DNA of 27,511 nt from G963674685 sp964591275 (lineage in GTDB: Bacteria > Lernaellota > Lernaellaia > JACKCT01): NCBI GenBank assembly GCA_964591275.1, contig CAZQAE010000067.1, positions 1 to 27,511 on the forward strand, in the 5' to 3' direction. Positions within the stretch are counted from its first letter, which is position 1. Every line of letters starts with the position of its first letter. The notes beneath the pieces were generated by a model. That model searched no databases and was not told the origin of the DNA. It saw only the letters and a program-made list of their open reading frames with translations. Positions 16,248-25,003 of the stretch are shown here, piece after piece. Made by a program: the position numbers and the translations under genes.

Positions 16248-16565
16248 ATGAGCAAGAAAATGGTTTTTGTGACAATGTTCCTGGTCTTCACTTTCGGGAT
16301 GGTTGGCTCGGCCTTCGCCGCTGATAAACTCGATCCAGAAGTCCAAAAATACGTGGCGATCGCCTGCGGATTCGGCATCGCTCTGGCCGTCATGGCCGGC
16401 GCTATCGGCCAGGCCCGCGCTGCTGCGGCCGCTCTTGAGGGCATCGCCCGAAACCCGTCCGCTTATCAGAAGATATTCACACCGATGATCCTCAGCTTGG
16501 CTCTGATTGAGTCGCTGGTGATTTACGCGCTTCTGATTTCGTTCTTTCTCTTCTCCAAGCTCTAA
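16248..16565 (+). CDS. atpE: ATP synthase F0 subunit c with signal-peptide-like N-terminus
   Basis: The 105-residue protein begins with a signal-peptide-like segment (1-24, ending SAFA), then the two helices of the rotor subunit. The turn ALEGIARNP (62-70) is the conserved loop that contacts F1. The ion-binding carboxylate is Glu88 in ALIESLVIY, with Ser89 and Tyr93 beside it, and Gln55 lies in helix one. Gln, Glu, Ser and Tyr at these positions match four ligands of the sodium-binding c subunit of Ilyobacter, but its Thr is Leu here. I chose ATG 16248 because AGGGAGG (16231-16237) precedes it by ten bases; an upstream ATG at 16212 would precede that site. The operon ends with a hairpin at 16583-16617. 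Confidence 0.93.
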   Translation: MSKKMVFVTMFLVFTFGMVGSAFAADKLDPEVQKYVAIACGFGIALAVMAGAIGQARAAAAALEGIARNPSAYQKIFTPMILSLALIESLVIYALLISFFLFSKL

Positions 16566-16582
16566 AATCGAGACAGCAGGTT

Positions 16583-16617
16583 AAGGGCCCCCAAGCGGCA
16601 AAATCGCCGGGGCCCTT
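16583..16617 (+). terminator. Terminator hairpin after atpE
   Basis: AAGGGCCCC (16583-16591) pairs perfectly with GGGGCCCTT (16609-16617) over nine bases, with a shorter GGC/GCC stem inside the loop. There is no T-tract after it, so it may be a Rho-assisted or bidirectional terminator. Confidence 0.6.
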
Positions 16618-17002
16618 GCCATATCCACATTATAAGAGGAACGCGGCGTGCGTCCGAGTGTTTTTGCGTGCGCTGGTTCCCTTGTTTCCCGTTCAAACGA
16701 ATGCTTGCGTTGGTGTGCCCGGAATAAACTAACGGGGCGTCAATGATTTAAAGCAATCCACCGTGGCGGTGAACACCAACCTGAGTGTGGTTGTTGCTCC
16801 GTACCGCCGATGAATTTTCCCCTCTTGTCAGTCGCAAGCCGATTAGGCCAACCCAACACAACGCAACTTCAAACTCGCTTTGAAACCACGCTAGGCGGCT
16901 TCTCCACGGAAAAACAGACAAAAGCCGAGGCAATCGCCCTTGCGCGCGCAGTCAGCATTGCCATTCATGCTTGTTTAAATGCGTTGATAAATGATTCGCG
17001 GA
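16618..17002. other. Non-coding stretch with no recognised gene
   Basis: I see no domain or convincing ribosome site here. Two small overlapping frames exist (plus 16810-17019 and minus 16748-16933), but neither looks like a protein I know, and the plus one overlaps the end of the next gene. The region is mixed in composition, with a few T-rich runs. It may be decayed sequence. Confidence 0.4.
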
Positions 17003-17632
17003 TTAAAAATAAATATTGACGCCGGTAAGAAATTCCAGGGCATTGAGATCTTTTTCCTCAAAAAACTCATCTTTCGGTTCGGCGAAGGTCATTCTGCCTT
17101 CCAATCGGTAAGCGAAAAATTCCGTCAGCATGATATCGAATCCGGCAATGCCCATCCCTGTCGGTATCCATTCATCGGCGGAATTTGAAAGTGCTATCTG
17201 GCGCTCCCGACCCTTTCGTTCCAGAACGATGTACTTATAACCGGCGCCCGCCCCCAAATAGAAATTGAATGGGTAATTGCGCAAAGGCTCAAGCCTTAGT
17301 GTTCCCCATGATTGCATCGCCCGCCAAAAACTCCGACCTCGGCCGTCCAACTCATGAACCTGGCCCTCAAGCCATAATCGCTTGGGACGCCCCGCGCCGT
17401 ACTGATAAGCCAGATCCCCTGAGATGGAAAATACTTTCAGAAAATAATATTTGGCGTTTGCTTCAAAGTGGTAGAGGTACATAAATTCATCGCGGATATC
17501 CGGGTTGTCGGGTATGCTCGGGCCAACGACGAATCCGGCTGACAATCCGCAACGCGCTTCCGTCTTTGCGTGGGAAAGCAACGGGACAGCGATGAATGCC
17601 GCCAATAAAATGATGCTTGTCGAAAACCTCAC
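17003..17632 (-). CDS. Outer-membrane beta-barrel protein
   Basis: The 209-residue product has a signal peptide (MRFSTSIILLAAFIAVPLLSHA) and then alternating strands rich in Tyr, Phe and Gly, such as FHFEANAKYYF-like and FNFYLGAGAGYKYIVL segments. It ends LTGVNIYF, with a terminal aromatic as expected for Bam-inserted barrels. It resembles small OmpA-like or OMP_b-brl barrels, with about eight strands. No enzymatic motif is visible. The start is GTG (17630-17632) with GAGG six bases upstream. It is read on the minus strand and stands alone. It is not clearly homologous to the barrel gene at 7514. Confidence 0.75.
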   Translation of the reverse strand: MRFSTSIILLAAFIAVPLLSHAKTEARCGLSAGFVVGPSIPDNPDIRDEFMYLYHFEANAKYYFLKVFSISGDLAYQYGAGRPKRLWLEGQVHELDGRGRSFWRAMQSWGTLRLEPLRNYPFNFYLGAGAGYKYIVLERKGRERQIALSNSADEWIPTGMGIAGFDIMLTEFFAYRLEGRMTFAEPKDEFFEEKDLNALEFLTGVNIYF

Positions 17633-17784
17633 CTGAAACCTCAGAGGGAATAATCCAAAGGCATATTACACAATGGCCGCGTAAGGGCCAAGGGGGAACC
17701 AGAGTTCCCACATCCTTTAGTTGAAGCCTTGACTAAGGGGCCACACCCTTTTTAATGAATGACCATGCCTACTGGGAGATACTT

Positions 17785-18903
17785 ATGAAATTCATCATAC
17801 TGGGCGGCGCTGGTGAAATGGGAAACCGTACCGCAGAAGACCTGGCCGCCGCCGATGGCGTATCAAGAATCACCATTGCAGACCGGAACGAAGCCCTGGC
17901 CCGAAAAGTCGCCGACTCCTTAAATGGGATAGGCGCGCCGGTGGACACGAAGATCGTGGATGCCTTTGATCACGCGGCGCTGGTGGAGACGCTGCTCAGC
18001 TATGATGTAGCCGTCAGCGCATTGGGTCCCTTTTATATATTTGAACCCAAACTTATTAAGGCTGCCATCGAAGCCGGCGTGAACTATTGCAGCATCTGCG
18101 ACGAGTGGAAGCCGGCGGAAACGGTCATTGAGCAGTTTGACGAAGAGGCCCGCAAAAAGGACTTGACCATCATCACCGGCCTGGGCGCCAGTCCCGGAAT
18201 CACCAACATGGGTGCTTTGCACATAGCGCAGGGATTGGATTCCGTCAGCCGGGTGCGTATGGCTCTTTATCTGCCGCTTGATTGCGGGGCGCGAGGAGCG
18301 GCTTTGCGTCATGGCCTGTACATCATGACCGGCCAGATGCCTGTCTGGCGAGATGGCCGACGTCAAATGATCCAGGCGTGCAACGAAAAATGCACCATCG
18401 ATTTTCCACAGTTTGGAAACATCGATTGCTGGAATATGGGACACAGCGAACCGGTTACGATCCCCAGGTATTTCCCTGGCGTGAAGAACGTGGATTTTTA
18501 TATGGGCTATGGATTCGGCACTGGAGCTATCGCGCAATTGGGACGATGGGGCGGATTTGCAGGAAAACGACGCGCTGAGTTCTGGGCCAGAGCCGTGGAA
18601 ATTTCTGAGCAAGTTTTCGCCGGTCCAAAGCCTCGGGGCGGAGCGTCGCGGATTGATGTCTGGGGCCAAAAAGATGGCCAGGAAGTTCACTTGCAACGAG
18701 GCGGAATTGGCCTGATGCGTGAAACAACCGGGCTGAGTTTGGCTGCGGGCGCATATTTGCTCGGCAAAGGCCAACTGCGCACGCAACAAGGCGGCGTGTA
18801 TGCCCCGGAAGGCTGCCTGGACGCTGATGCCTTTTTCCAGTACCTGCACGACTGCGGCGTCGATGCATTTAAAGACATCGCCATGACGCAACCTGTTTGT
18901 TAA
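17785..18903 (+). CDS. Saccharopine dehydrogenase-like NAD(P)-dependent oxidoreductase
   Basis: The 372-residue protein starts with a Rossmann strand and GGAGEMG loop (7-13, GxGxxG), then ITIADRN where the acidic residue should bind the cofactor ribose. The next conserved blocks are SALGPFYIFEPKLIKAAIEAGVNYCSICDEW and ITGLGASPGITNMGALHIA, characteristic of the Lys9/saccharopine dehydrogenase-related fold. The substrate is unknown, as this family includes lysine, carboxynorspermidine and lipid-related enzymes. I chose ATG 17785, since GGGAG is six bases upstream and the frame begins right at the Rossmann strand. The longer start at 17755 adds ten residues without a ribosome site. It converges on tex with 31 bases between. 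Confidence 0.8.
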   Translation: MKFIILGGAGEMGNRTAEDLAAADGVSRITIADRNEALARKVADSLNGIGAPVDTKIVDAFDHAALVETLLSYDVAVSALGPFYIFEPKLIKAAIEAGVNYCSICDEWKPAETVIEQFDEEARKKDLTIITGLGASPGITNMGALHIAQGLDSVSRVRMALYLPLDCGARGAALRHGLYIMTGQMPVWRDGRRQMIQACNEKCTIDFPQFGNIDCWNMGHSEPVTIPRYFPGVKNVDFYMGYGFGTGAIAQLGRWGGFAGKRRAEFWARAVEISEQVFAGPKPRGGASRIDVWGQKDGQEVHLQRGGIGLMRETTGLSLAAGAYLLGKGQLRTQQGGVYAPEGCLDADAFFQYLHDCGVDAFKDIAMTQPVC

Positions 18904-18934
18904 AAATTCCCCGCCTTTTTCACCGGAAAACCGG

Positions 18935-21085
18935 CTATGTCGCTTGCTTGATCGACAGCGCGATGCGTTTACGCGCAAGGTCCACGCCAATCACTTTCAC
19001 CTTGATCCTGTTGTCCACCTGAACGACCTCGGAAGGATCGCTGACGTAGCGGTTGGCCATTTGCGAAACGTGTACAAGGCCGTCCTGGTGCACGCCGATG
19101 TCCACGAACGCGCCGAAGTTGGTCACGTTGGTCACCACGCCCTGCAGCGTCATGCCCTCGACCAGGTCCTCCATCTTGCTGACATCCGGATCGAACTGAA
19201 CCTGCTCGAACTGCTCGCGCGGATCGCGACCGGGTTTGGCCAGTTCCGCCATGATGTCCACAAGAGTCGGGCGACCCACCGCGTCGCTGATGTAGCGTCC
19301 AACGTCGATTCTCTTGCGAAGCTCTTCGTCGCCTATCAACGAAGGAACGTCCGCGCCGAGGTCCTTGGCCATTTCCTTGACAAGCGCGTAGCGCTCCGGG
19401 TGCACAGCCGAAGCATCCAGCGGATTTTTCGCGCCCCGAATCCGCAGGAAACCCGCGGCTTGTTCAAAAGATTTTGGGCCGACTTTGGGCGCCTTTTTCA
19501 CTTGGGAACGGTTGGCGAAGGGACCGTTTTCGCGCCGGTAGTTTACGATGGATTCTGCCTGCGCGCTCGTCAGGCCCGACACGTAGGAAAGGAGCCTCGC
19601 GCTGGCCGTGTTGAGTTCTACGCCCACCTGGTTCACGCAGCTGGCCACCACCTGATCCAGGCTGTTTTTGAGTTCGCCCTGGTCCACGTCATGCTGATAC
19701 TGCCCCACGCCCACCGATTTCGGATCAATCTTGACCAGTTCCGCCAGCGGATCCTGGAGCCTTCTGCCGATGCTCACCGCGCCGCGCACCGTGATGTCCT
19801 GGTCGGGAAACTCCTTGCGCGCAATCTCGCTCGCCGAATAGATGCTGGCTCCCGACTCATTGACAATGATGATCACAGCGCTATTGATCGCCTCGGCAGG
19901 CAACTGGCGAAAAAACGCTTCGGTCTCCCGGCTGGCGGTTCCGTTGCCGATGGCCACGGCTTCGATAGGATATTTTTTGCATAGCGAGCGCACGGTTTCC
20001 GCTGCCCGCTGCGTTTCGGCGTCGCCGCGCATGGTAAAGATCACCGTGTTTTCCAGCAGATCGCCCTTGTCGTCGATGACCACCGTTTTGCAGCCGGTCC
20101 GGATTCCGGGGTCCACGCCAAGCACCCACTTCCCTCCAAGGGGCGAGGCCATGAGCAAACGACGCAGGTTCATCGCAAACACCGAGATGGCCTCGACCTC
20201 GGCACGTTTGCGCAGCTCGTTTCGCACCCAGCCTTCGATAGACAGCGACAGGAGCCGGGAATAACCGTCCTCCACGGCCAGGTTCAAATGCTGGCCAAGC
20301 GTCCCGCCGTCGCCTCGGATCACGCGCTGTTTGCACAAAGACACGGCGCGGTCCTTATCCACGACGATCCGAAAAGTCAGAAAGCCTTCGGCTTCCCCGC
20401 GCCGGATGGCCAGCATCCTGTGGCCGGGAATGGAAGAGGCGGGTTCCGAGCGGTCAAAGTAATCCTTGTATTTGGCACCTTGTTCCTCTTTGTCCTTTTT
20501 CACTTTGGAAACAATCGATCCGTTTCTCTGATACAAATCACGCAGTACACTGCGCACTTCGGCCTGTTCCGACACACGTTCGGCGCAGATGTCGCGCGCT
20601 CCGGCCCATGCCGCCGCCGCGTCGAGCACCTCCTTTTCGGCATTAACAAATCTCGCCGCCAGCGCGTCAGGGGCATCGCTTATCCGCATCTGACTCCAGA
20701 TCAGATCGGCCAACGGTTCCAGCCCCCTGGCAATGGCCACAGTGGCTTTCGTTTTTCGCTTGGGCTTATACGGCAGGTAGAGGTCTTCGAGTTCCACCAT
20801 GTCGCGGGTGCCTTCGATCTTCTCTTTCAGATCGTCTGTCAGCTTTCCCTGCTCATCAATGGTTTTGAGGACGGTTTCCTTGCGCTTGTCCAGATCCTGC
20901 AGGTAGCTCAGGCGGTCCTGTATATTTTCTATCTGCACCTCGTCGAGGCTCTCGGTCGCTTCCTTCCGGTATCTTGCGATAAATGGAACCGTGGCCGAGT
21001 CGCCCAGCAGCGTCATGACGGCGCAAACCTGCGTTTCTTTAATTTTCAGTTCGGTGGCAATTTCTTTGCTGTAATCGATGTTCAA
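18935..21085 (-). CDS. tex: Tex family RNA-binding transcription accessory protein
   Basis: The 716-residue protein has the Tex layout: a helical N-terminal region (1-300), a YqgF/RuvX-like RNase H fold with GVDPGIRTG at 323-331, helix-hairpin-helix segments around residues 490-560, and a C-terminal S1 RNA-binding domain (about 640-712) with GVVTNVTNFGAFVDIG. Tex binds RNA and associates with the transcription machinery. Length and order agree with family members. The start is TTG (21083-21085) with GGAGG five bases upstream; no ATG fits better. It faces away from the alpha/beta hydrolase gene across a 278-base gap. Long antisense frames over this gene are by-products of codon use. Confidence 0.95.
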   Translation of the reverse strand: MNIDYSKEIATELKIKETQVCAVMTLLGDSATVPFIARYRKEATESLDEVQIENIQDRLSYLQDLDKRKETVLKTIDEQGKLTDDLKEKIEGTRDMVELEDLYLPYKPKRKTKATVAIARGLEPLADLIWSQMRISDAPDALAARFVNAEKEVLDAAAAWAGARDICAERVSEQAEVRSVLRDLYQRNGSIVSKVKKDKEEQGAKYKDYFDRSEPASSIPGHRMLAIRRGEAEGFLTFRIVVDKDRAVSLCKQRVIRGDGGTLGQHLNLAVEDGYSRLLSLSIEGWVRNELRKRAEVEAISVFAMNLRRLLMASPLGGKWVLGVDPGIRTGCKTVVIDDKGDLLENTVIFTMRGDAETQRAAETVRSLCKKYPIEAVAIGNGTASRETEAFFRQLPAEAINSAVIIIVNESGASIYSASEIARKEFPDQDITVRGAVSIGRRLQDPLAELVKIDPKSVGVGQYQHDVDQGELKNSLDQVVASCVNQVGVELNTASARLLSYVSGLTSAQAESIVNYRRENGPFANRSQVKKAPKVGPKSFEQAAGFLRIRGAKNPLDASAVHPERYALVKEMAKDLGADVPSLIGDEELRKRIDVGRYISDAVGRPTLVDIMAELAKPGRDPREQFEQVQFDPDVSKMEDLVEGMTLQGVVTNVTNFGAFVDIGVHQDGLVHVSQMANRYVSDPSEVVQVDNRIKVKVIGVDLARKRIALSIKQAT

Positions 21086-21271
21086 CGGGTCCTCCGCTTT
21101 TTTTCCGAATCAAGAAAAATGGATGCTGCCAACTTTGGCGACAAAGTCAAGCTGCCAGGCAGGCCGGGCGGACCGGAAATGCGGCGGGAGAAAGCGCTGA
21201 AGTTAAAGACGACGTCCGACGAACTTTTTCTCCGAAATCCCAGGGAGAATTTCAAATTTCATAATAAATGT

Positions 21272-21299
21272 TTGACAAGGCATTACAATGTAGTACAAC
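21272..21299 (+). promoter_or_regulatory. Promoter with overlapping imperfect palindrome before the alpha/beta hydrolase
   Basis: A perfect TTGACA (21272-21277) is followed after 16 bases by TACAAC (21294-21299). Overlapping the -10 box, ACAATGTA-G-TACAACGT (about 21285-21301) is an imperfect palindrome matching at six of eight positions. That could be an operator for a TetR-type repressor. Transcription near 21306 would give a leader of about 58 bases to the ATG at 21364. Confidence 0.45.
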
Positions 21300-21363
21300 G
21301 TGGTCCTTCGTCGTAAACGAAGCAGTACGGCGCAATGCGAATCGAAATTCGATGGGAGTGAAA

Positions 21364-22338
21364 ATGACCGTAGCCACGATTGATATCCGAAATGATTTTG
21401 CGATGGCCTCGATGTTTTCAGAGGAAACGCGGTCAATCAAACGGGAGATGGTCGGCGCGGCGCACCAGACAAGCGTGCGTGATATAATGATGACCTGGGG
21501 CGAGATGGGCGAAGGCGAGCCGCTCGTACTGCTGCACGGGATTCAGGATTCGCATCGGACCTGGCGCAGAGTCGCCCCACTTTTAGCGAAAAATTTTCGT
21601 GTGCTGATGCCTGATCTTCCCGGGCACGGCTATTCAGACCGCCCCGACGCTCCGTACACGCTAGCCTGGCATGCGATGATGGTTGCGTCGTGGATGAAAG
21701 AAATCGGCGTACCGAAAGCGCACATCTGCGGACATTCATACGGGGCCGGTGTTGCCCAATGGATGGTGCTGGAACACCGCGATGTCATTGATCGTCTGGG
21801 ACTGGTTTCCGCAGGGGGATTGGGCAGAGGCGTGGCGCCGGCGATGCGTTTTGCGACATTTCCTGTTCTGGGACCTTTGCTGACGCCTTCTGTCATGCGA
21901 ATCGCGCTGCCTATTGCGGTGCGGTCAGTTCCTGCATTATTCGGCCACATGGAACCGGAAGAACAGGAACGATTCATCATGATGAGCCGTATTCCCGGAT
22001 CAGATCGAGCGTTTCAAAGAACGGTGGGGGGCGTCATCAATTTCTTCGGGCAATATATGCAAACCGCGCATAGAGCCGATGAAATCGAAGAGATGCCGCC
22101 TGTCGCACTGTTTTGGGGCGCAAAGGACCCCATCGTTCCCACGCGACACGGCAGGACGACGGCGGCCCGCGCTCAAGGTGTTTCGCTGACGGAATACAAA
22201 GGATGCGGCCATTTTCCGCATCTGGACATGCCTGAGCGATTCAGTCGCGACCTGACGGAATTTTTTAAGGACCCGAATCGCAGCCCCGCCAAAATCGCAC
22301 CCAAGACGAGGTCAGCGTTTCTCAGCAAGTTCTTTTAG
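21364..22338 (+). CDS. Alpha/beta-hydrolase fold protein
   Basis: The 324-residue protein has the classic order of motifs: VLLHG oxyanion strand (55-59), the DLPGHGYSDRP loop (84-94), nucleophile elbow GHSYG with Ser125 (123-127), a helical cap (about 150-240), GAKDP with catalytic Asp255, and GCGHFPH with His283. The complete triad predicts an active serine hydrolase, perhaps an esterase, lactonase or C-C bond hydrolase. The substrate cannot be inferred. I chose ATG 21364 with GGGAG upstream; the longer frame from 21268 spans the promoter and so cannot be the start. It is alone on the plus strand and converges on lgt with 12 bases between. The overlapping palindrome at its promoter suggests repression by a small-molecule sensor. 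Confidence 0.85.
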   Translation: MTVATIDIRNDFAMASMFSEETRSIKREMVGAAHQTSVRDIMMTWGEMGEGEPLVLLHGIQDSHRTWRRVAPLLAKNFRVLMPDLPGHGYSDRPDAPYTLAWHAMMVASWMKEIGVPKAHICGHSYGAGVAQWMVLEHRDVIDRLGLVSAGGLGRGVAPAMRFATFPVLGPLLTPSVMRIALPIAVRSVPALFGHMEPEEQERFIMMSRIPGSDRAFQRTVGGVINFFGQYMQTAHRADEIEEMPPVALFWGAKDPIVPTRHGRTTAARAQGVSLTEYKGCGHFPHLDMPERFSRDLTEFFKDPNRSPAKIAPKTRSAFLSKFF

Positions 22339-22350
22339 CGCTTGTGATGA

Positions 22351-23457
22351 TTAATCGGCGAGTTTCGTCGATTCGCCCGTGGGCGTGCTTTCCATCAATT
22401 CTTCGTCGCCTTCGATGAGTGGATCACCGGATCGCCAGACTTTGCGCTTGGAGACTTGCGCGAATATCAAAAGCGCCACGCCGATAATAAAGAATCCCAG
22501 GCTGATAAATTGGCTTGTTGAAAACGTTCCTACGGTTCCGCGCATTTGGTCGCCTCGCACCATCTCAATCGAAAATCGAAAGACGGCGTACATGATGCAC
22601 ATAAGCGCTGTCGATTGACCGTAATACTTTCGTCGGGGGCGAAACCATAGAAGAGCGAAAAAAATTGTCAGCGCGGCGAGCGCTTCATAAAGTTGCGTTG
22701 GGTGGAGAAAGGCCTCAGCGCCGTAGAACTTCGTTCCGTGCTGCGTGAGCGGGAAACGCACGGCCCAGGGCAGCGTGGTCGGCGCGCCGTAACAACATCC
22801 ATTGAGATAGCAACCGAAGCTGCGATGAATGGCCAGACCCAGCCCGAAGTATGGGGCCATGATATCGGGATAGGGCAAATAGCGCTGTCTTTTGACTCCC
22901 CATATATAAATCATTGCGGCAACAAAACTGCCGATATATCCGCCGTAAAATACCAGTCCGCCTTCCCAGAACTTTATCAGGCCCAGCGGTTCTTCCGCGT
23001 ATTTGGACCATTGCGTGATGACGAAGAGCATTCGTCCGCCGATGAGAGTTCCAAGAATCACGCAAATAGACGTGTTCACAATTGTTTTCGAACTCAATCC
23101 TTCCAGAGGCGCGCGCCGGTGCAGTAAGACGAGGTTAATGGCAAAAGCCGACGCCATGGCCACGCCGTAAGTGCGGATGGGGTATGCGCCGCGTCCGCCT
23201 TTGAAGTAGGCCAGGGCCAGGTCCCACTTGATATGAAAAGCCGGTTCCGTCGTGACAATTTTTGTGAAGTAGGCGACGAAATAAATAACCCATCCCAGCA
23301 GAGCGCCGACGACAATGAGCAAAATGCTGCTGAGGATAAGACCTCGCGTGCTTCGAGTGGGTTGCTCGCGCCAGAAAAAAATAATTAGAAATGCCAGGAC
23401 AAAACCAAAGAGCGCGGCGGCCTGACTATCTTTTAATTCAAGAAATATAGGATGCAA
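22351..23457 (-). CDS. lgt: Prolipoprotein diacylglyceryl transferase with N-terminal insertion
   Basis: This 368-residue inner-membrane enzyme moves diacylglycerol from phosphatidylglycerol to the lipobox cysteine of prolipoproteins. Family features are IRTYG (94-98), GGRMLF (140-145), FWEGGLVFYGG (163-173) and the signature region HRSFGCYLNGCCYG (211-224), where the usual GRxG reads HRSFG. MVRGDQ near the end fits the conserved late arginine. The standard start MHP is present, but about 85 extra residues with two hydrophobic segments (about 14-28 and 41-65) lie before the normal first helix. The protein is some 70-100 residues longer than E. coli Lgt. The start is TTG (23455-23457) with AGGAG eight bases upstream. 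Confidence 0.92.
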   Translation of the reverse strand: MHPIFLELKDSQAAALFGFVLAFLIIFFWREQPTRSTRGLILSSILLIVVGALLGWVIYFVAYFTKIVTTEPAFHIKWDLALAYFKGGRGAYPIRTYGVAMASAFAINLVLLHRRAPLEGLSSKTIVNTSICVILGTLIGGRMLFVITQWSKYAEEPLGLIKFWEGGLVFYGGYIGSFVAAMIYIWGVKRQRYLPYPDIMAPYFGLGLAIHRSFGCYLNGCCYGAPTTLPWAVRFPLTQHGTKFYGAEAFLHPTQLYEALAALTIFFALLWFRPRRKYYGQSTALMCIMYAVFRFSIEMVRGDQMRGTVGTFSTSQFISLGFFIIGVALLIFAQVSKRKVWRSGDPLIEGDEELMESTPTGESTKLAD

Positions 23458-23791
23458 TTCATCCGCTCCTAATAGTGTTTAATCCAAAGAATACGCCTGC
23501 GAGGCGATCTTGCGAAATGCCATCGCCTTAGCGCCATTACTTCATAAACGAGACAAGAGCTTTGTCAATAGGGCCTGAGGATCAGGCGATTTTGTCGCGA
23601 TCCGAATTTTCCATGAAAGTAGGCGAATCAAGACAGATGCCTTGGCCTTTGCCCGTTTCGTGTGGTAAAAAACTTAGAGTTGTGCTTAGAGTCAGCCTGA
23701 AAGAAATGGTTTTATGCAACAATTCGTCAGGCGCATTTAAAATTTTGGAGATAACTCCCAAAGAATTGTTTCTTTGACTTGAGCGGGGCCA
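23458..23791. other. Gap between lgt and a TPR gene, no gene recognised
   Basis: One small plus frame (23562-23777, 71 residues) and an overlapping minus frame (23582-23947) are open, but neither has a motif or a good ribosome site. A short GGAG-ATAA-CTCC palindrome lies near 23745-23757. I see no further structure. Confidence 0.4.
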
Positions 23792-24730
23792 ATGGATAAA
23801 GAACTTATACTTAGCATCAAAAGGCGCCTTGAAAGTCTGCGCCGCGATCCTCATCGGAAGGTACAGGCGCAGCTGGCGGACGGCTATCGCCACGTGGGGC
23901 TGGTCGAGGATGCCATCGAGACCTGCGAACAAGGCCTGAAGGTTCATCCCAGCTATCTATTGTGTCGTGAAGTTCTTGGTAAAATCCTGCTTCGCTTGGG
24001 AAGACTCGCAGAGGCGAAGGAACAGTTGGAGCATGTTCAGGAATTCGTCCAGAACGATACGGACCTCAATCGTGCAATGGCCAAGCTCTACATGCAGGCC
24101 AACGATCTTGATGCGGCCAGACCGCTTGTGGAATATGTTGTCGATCGGGACCCCTTCGATTTTGAGATCAGGGCGCTTCTTTCCACGCTGGACGGACTGG
24201 ATGAAATCGACGATGACGAAATAACGGAAGACAACGATGACACGCCCGAGGGCGTCGATATTTTCGACACGAAATCGCGTCGGCTTGTCTTCGATTTGGA
24301 GTCCATCGTCACAGGCAAGGACGAAGAGCTTCCTTCCGCTGAGGATGTTATTGCGGCGACCGATCTGATTTTGGATGACATTGAAAATTTTGAAGAAGAA
24401 ATTGATTCTCAGGCAAATTCCATCATGTCTTATTTTCTGGCGTCCCAAAAACCTACCGAGCTTGGAAAGCGCCCAAGGAAGGCTAGGCGCAAAAGCACTC
24501 TCGACATAGGCGATTTCGGACAAACACAGCTCAAAGGCGCCGCGACGACCGCGCAATTGCACATGGAGATCGCTTTAATGGAAGAGGCCATCAACCTCGC
24601 TGTGCAAATTCACAATGAGCAAAGCGATCCTATGATCGGAGAATTGGCCGAGCGTCTGAAAGCCGCACTTCATAAAAAGGAAAATGATCTTAACAGTCTG
24701 GAAGACGAACAGCTTTTCGGCGGTTTCTGA
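23792..24730 (+). CDS. TPR-repeat protein with acidic central region
   Basis: The 312-residue cytoplasmic-looking protein has TPR helices in its first 110 residues (QLADGYRHVGLVEDAIETCEQGLKVHPSY, then LGRLAEAKEQLEHV). A strongly acidic middle (about 130-205; for example LDEIDDDEITEDNDD) follows, then a basic patch KRPRKARRK and a helical C-terminus with LMEEAINLAVQIHNE. There is no signal peptide or membrane helix. TPRs point to protein interactions, and the acidic and basic blocks suggest a flexible linker. I do not recognise a named family or partner. The ATG at 23792 is preceded by a GAGCGGGG stretch. It is alone on the plus strand. Confidence 0.7.
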   Translation: MDKELILSIKRRLESLRRDPHRKVQAQLADGYRHVGLVEDAIETCEQGLKVHPSYLLCREVLGKILLRLGRLAEAKEQLEHVQEFVQNDTDLNRAMAKLYMQANDLDAARPLVEYVVDRDPFDFEIRALLSTLDGLDEIDDDEITEDNDDTPEGVDIFDTKSRRLVFDLESIVTGKDEELPSAEDVIAATDLILDDIENFEEEIDSQANSIMSYFLASQKPTELGKRPRKARRKSTLDIGDFGQTQLKGAATTAQLHMEIALMEEAINLAVQIHNEQSDPMIGELAERLKAALHKKENDLNSLEDEQLFGGF

Positions 24731-25003
24731 TCATCCATCGATTCCTTTCCCCACTGAGTTTCAGGATTTAACATCATTGAGGCGATCAAGCCTTATATCA
24801 CCGGCTGCCTGATACACGAAACCGGAAAATGTGAAGGAGAATTCCATTTACATTTCGATGGCAAACAGTAAAACTTGGCGATGACATTAGGGTAGCGCCG
24901 CATAAAAACCTTGAGTTGAACCATTGGGTGGGGTGATCCGGTTTCGCCGGCAGACATTTTAACGAACATGACCGGGAGAACATTGTCGTTTTCTCGCTGG
25001 CAT

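Noticed and set aside
18904..18934. CCGG-AAAA-CCGG hairpin as a shared terminator of the convergent genes
   Set aside because: The stem is only four bases and no proper T-tract follows, so I did not list it.
17920..18990. 356-residue minus frame opposite the saccharopine dehydrogenase-like gene
   Set aside because: It is antisense to a gene with clear Rossmann motifs and has no recognisable domain.
18944..21316. Long plus-strand frames opposite tex (18944-19984 and 20288-21316)
   Set aside because: They lie antisense to a well-conserved Tex gene, have biased His/Arg-rich composition and no ribosome site or domain.
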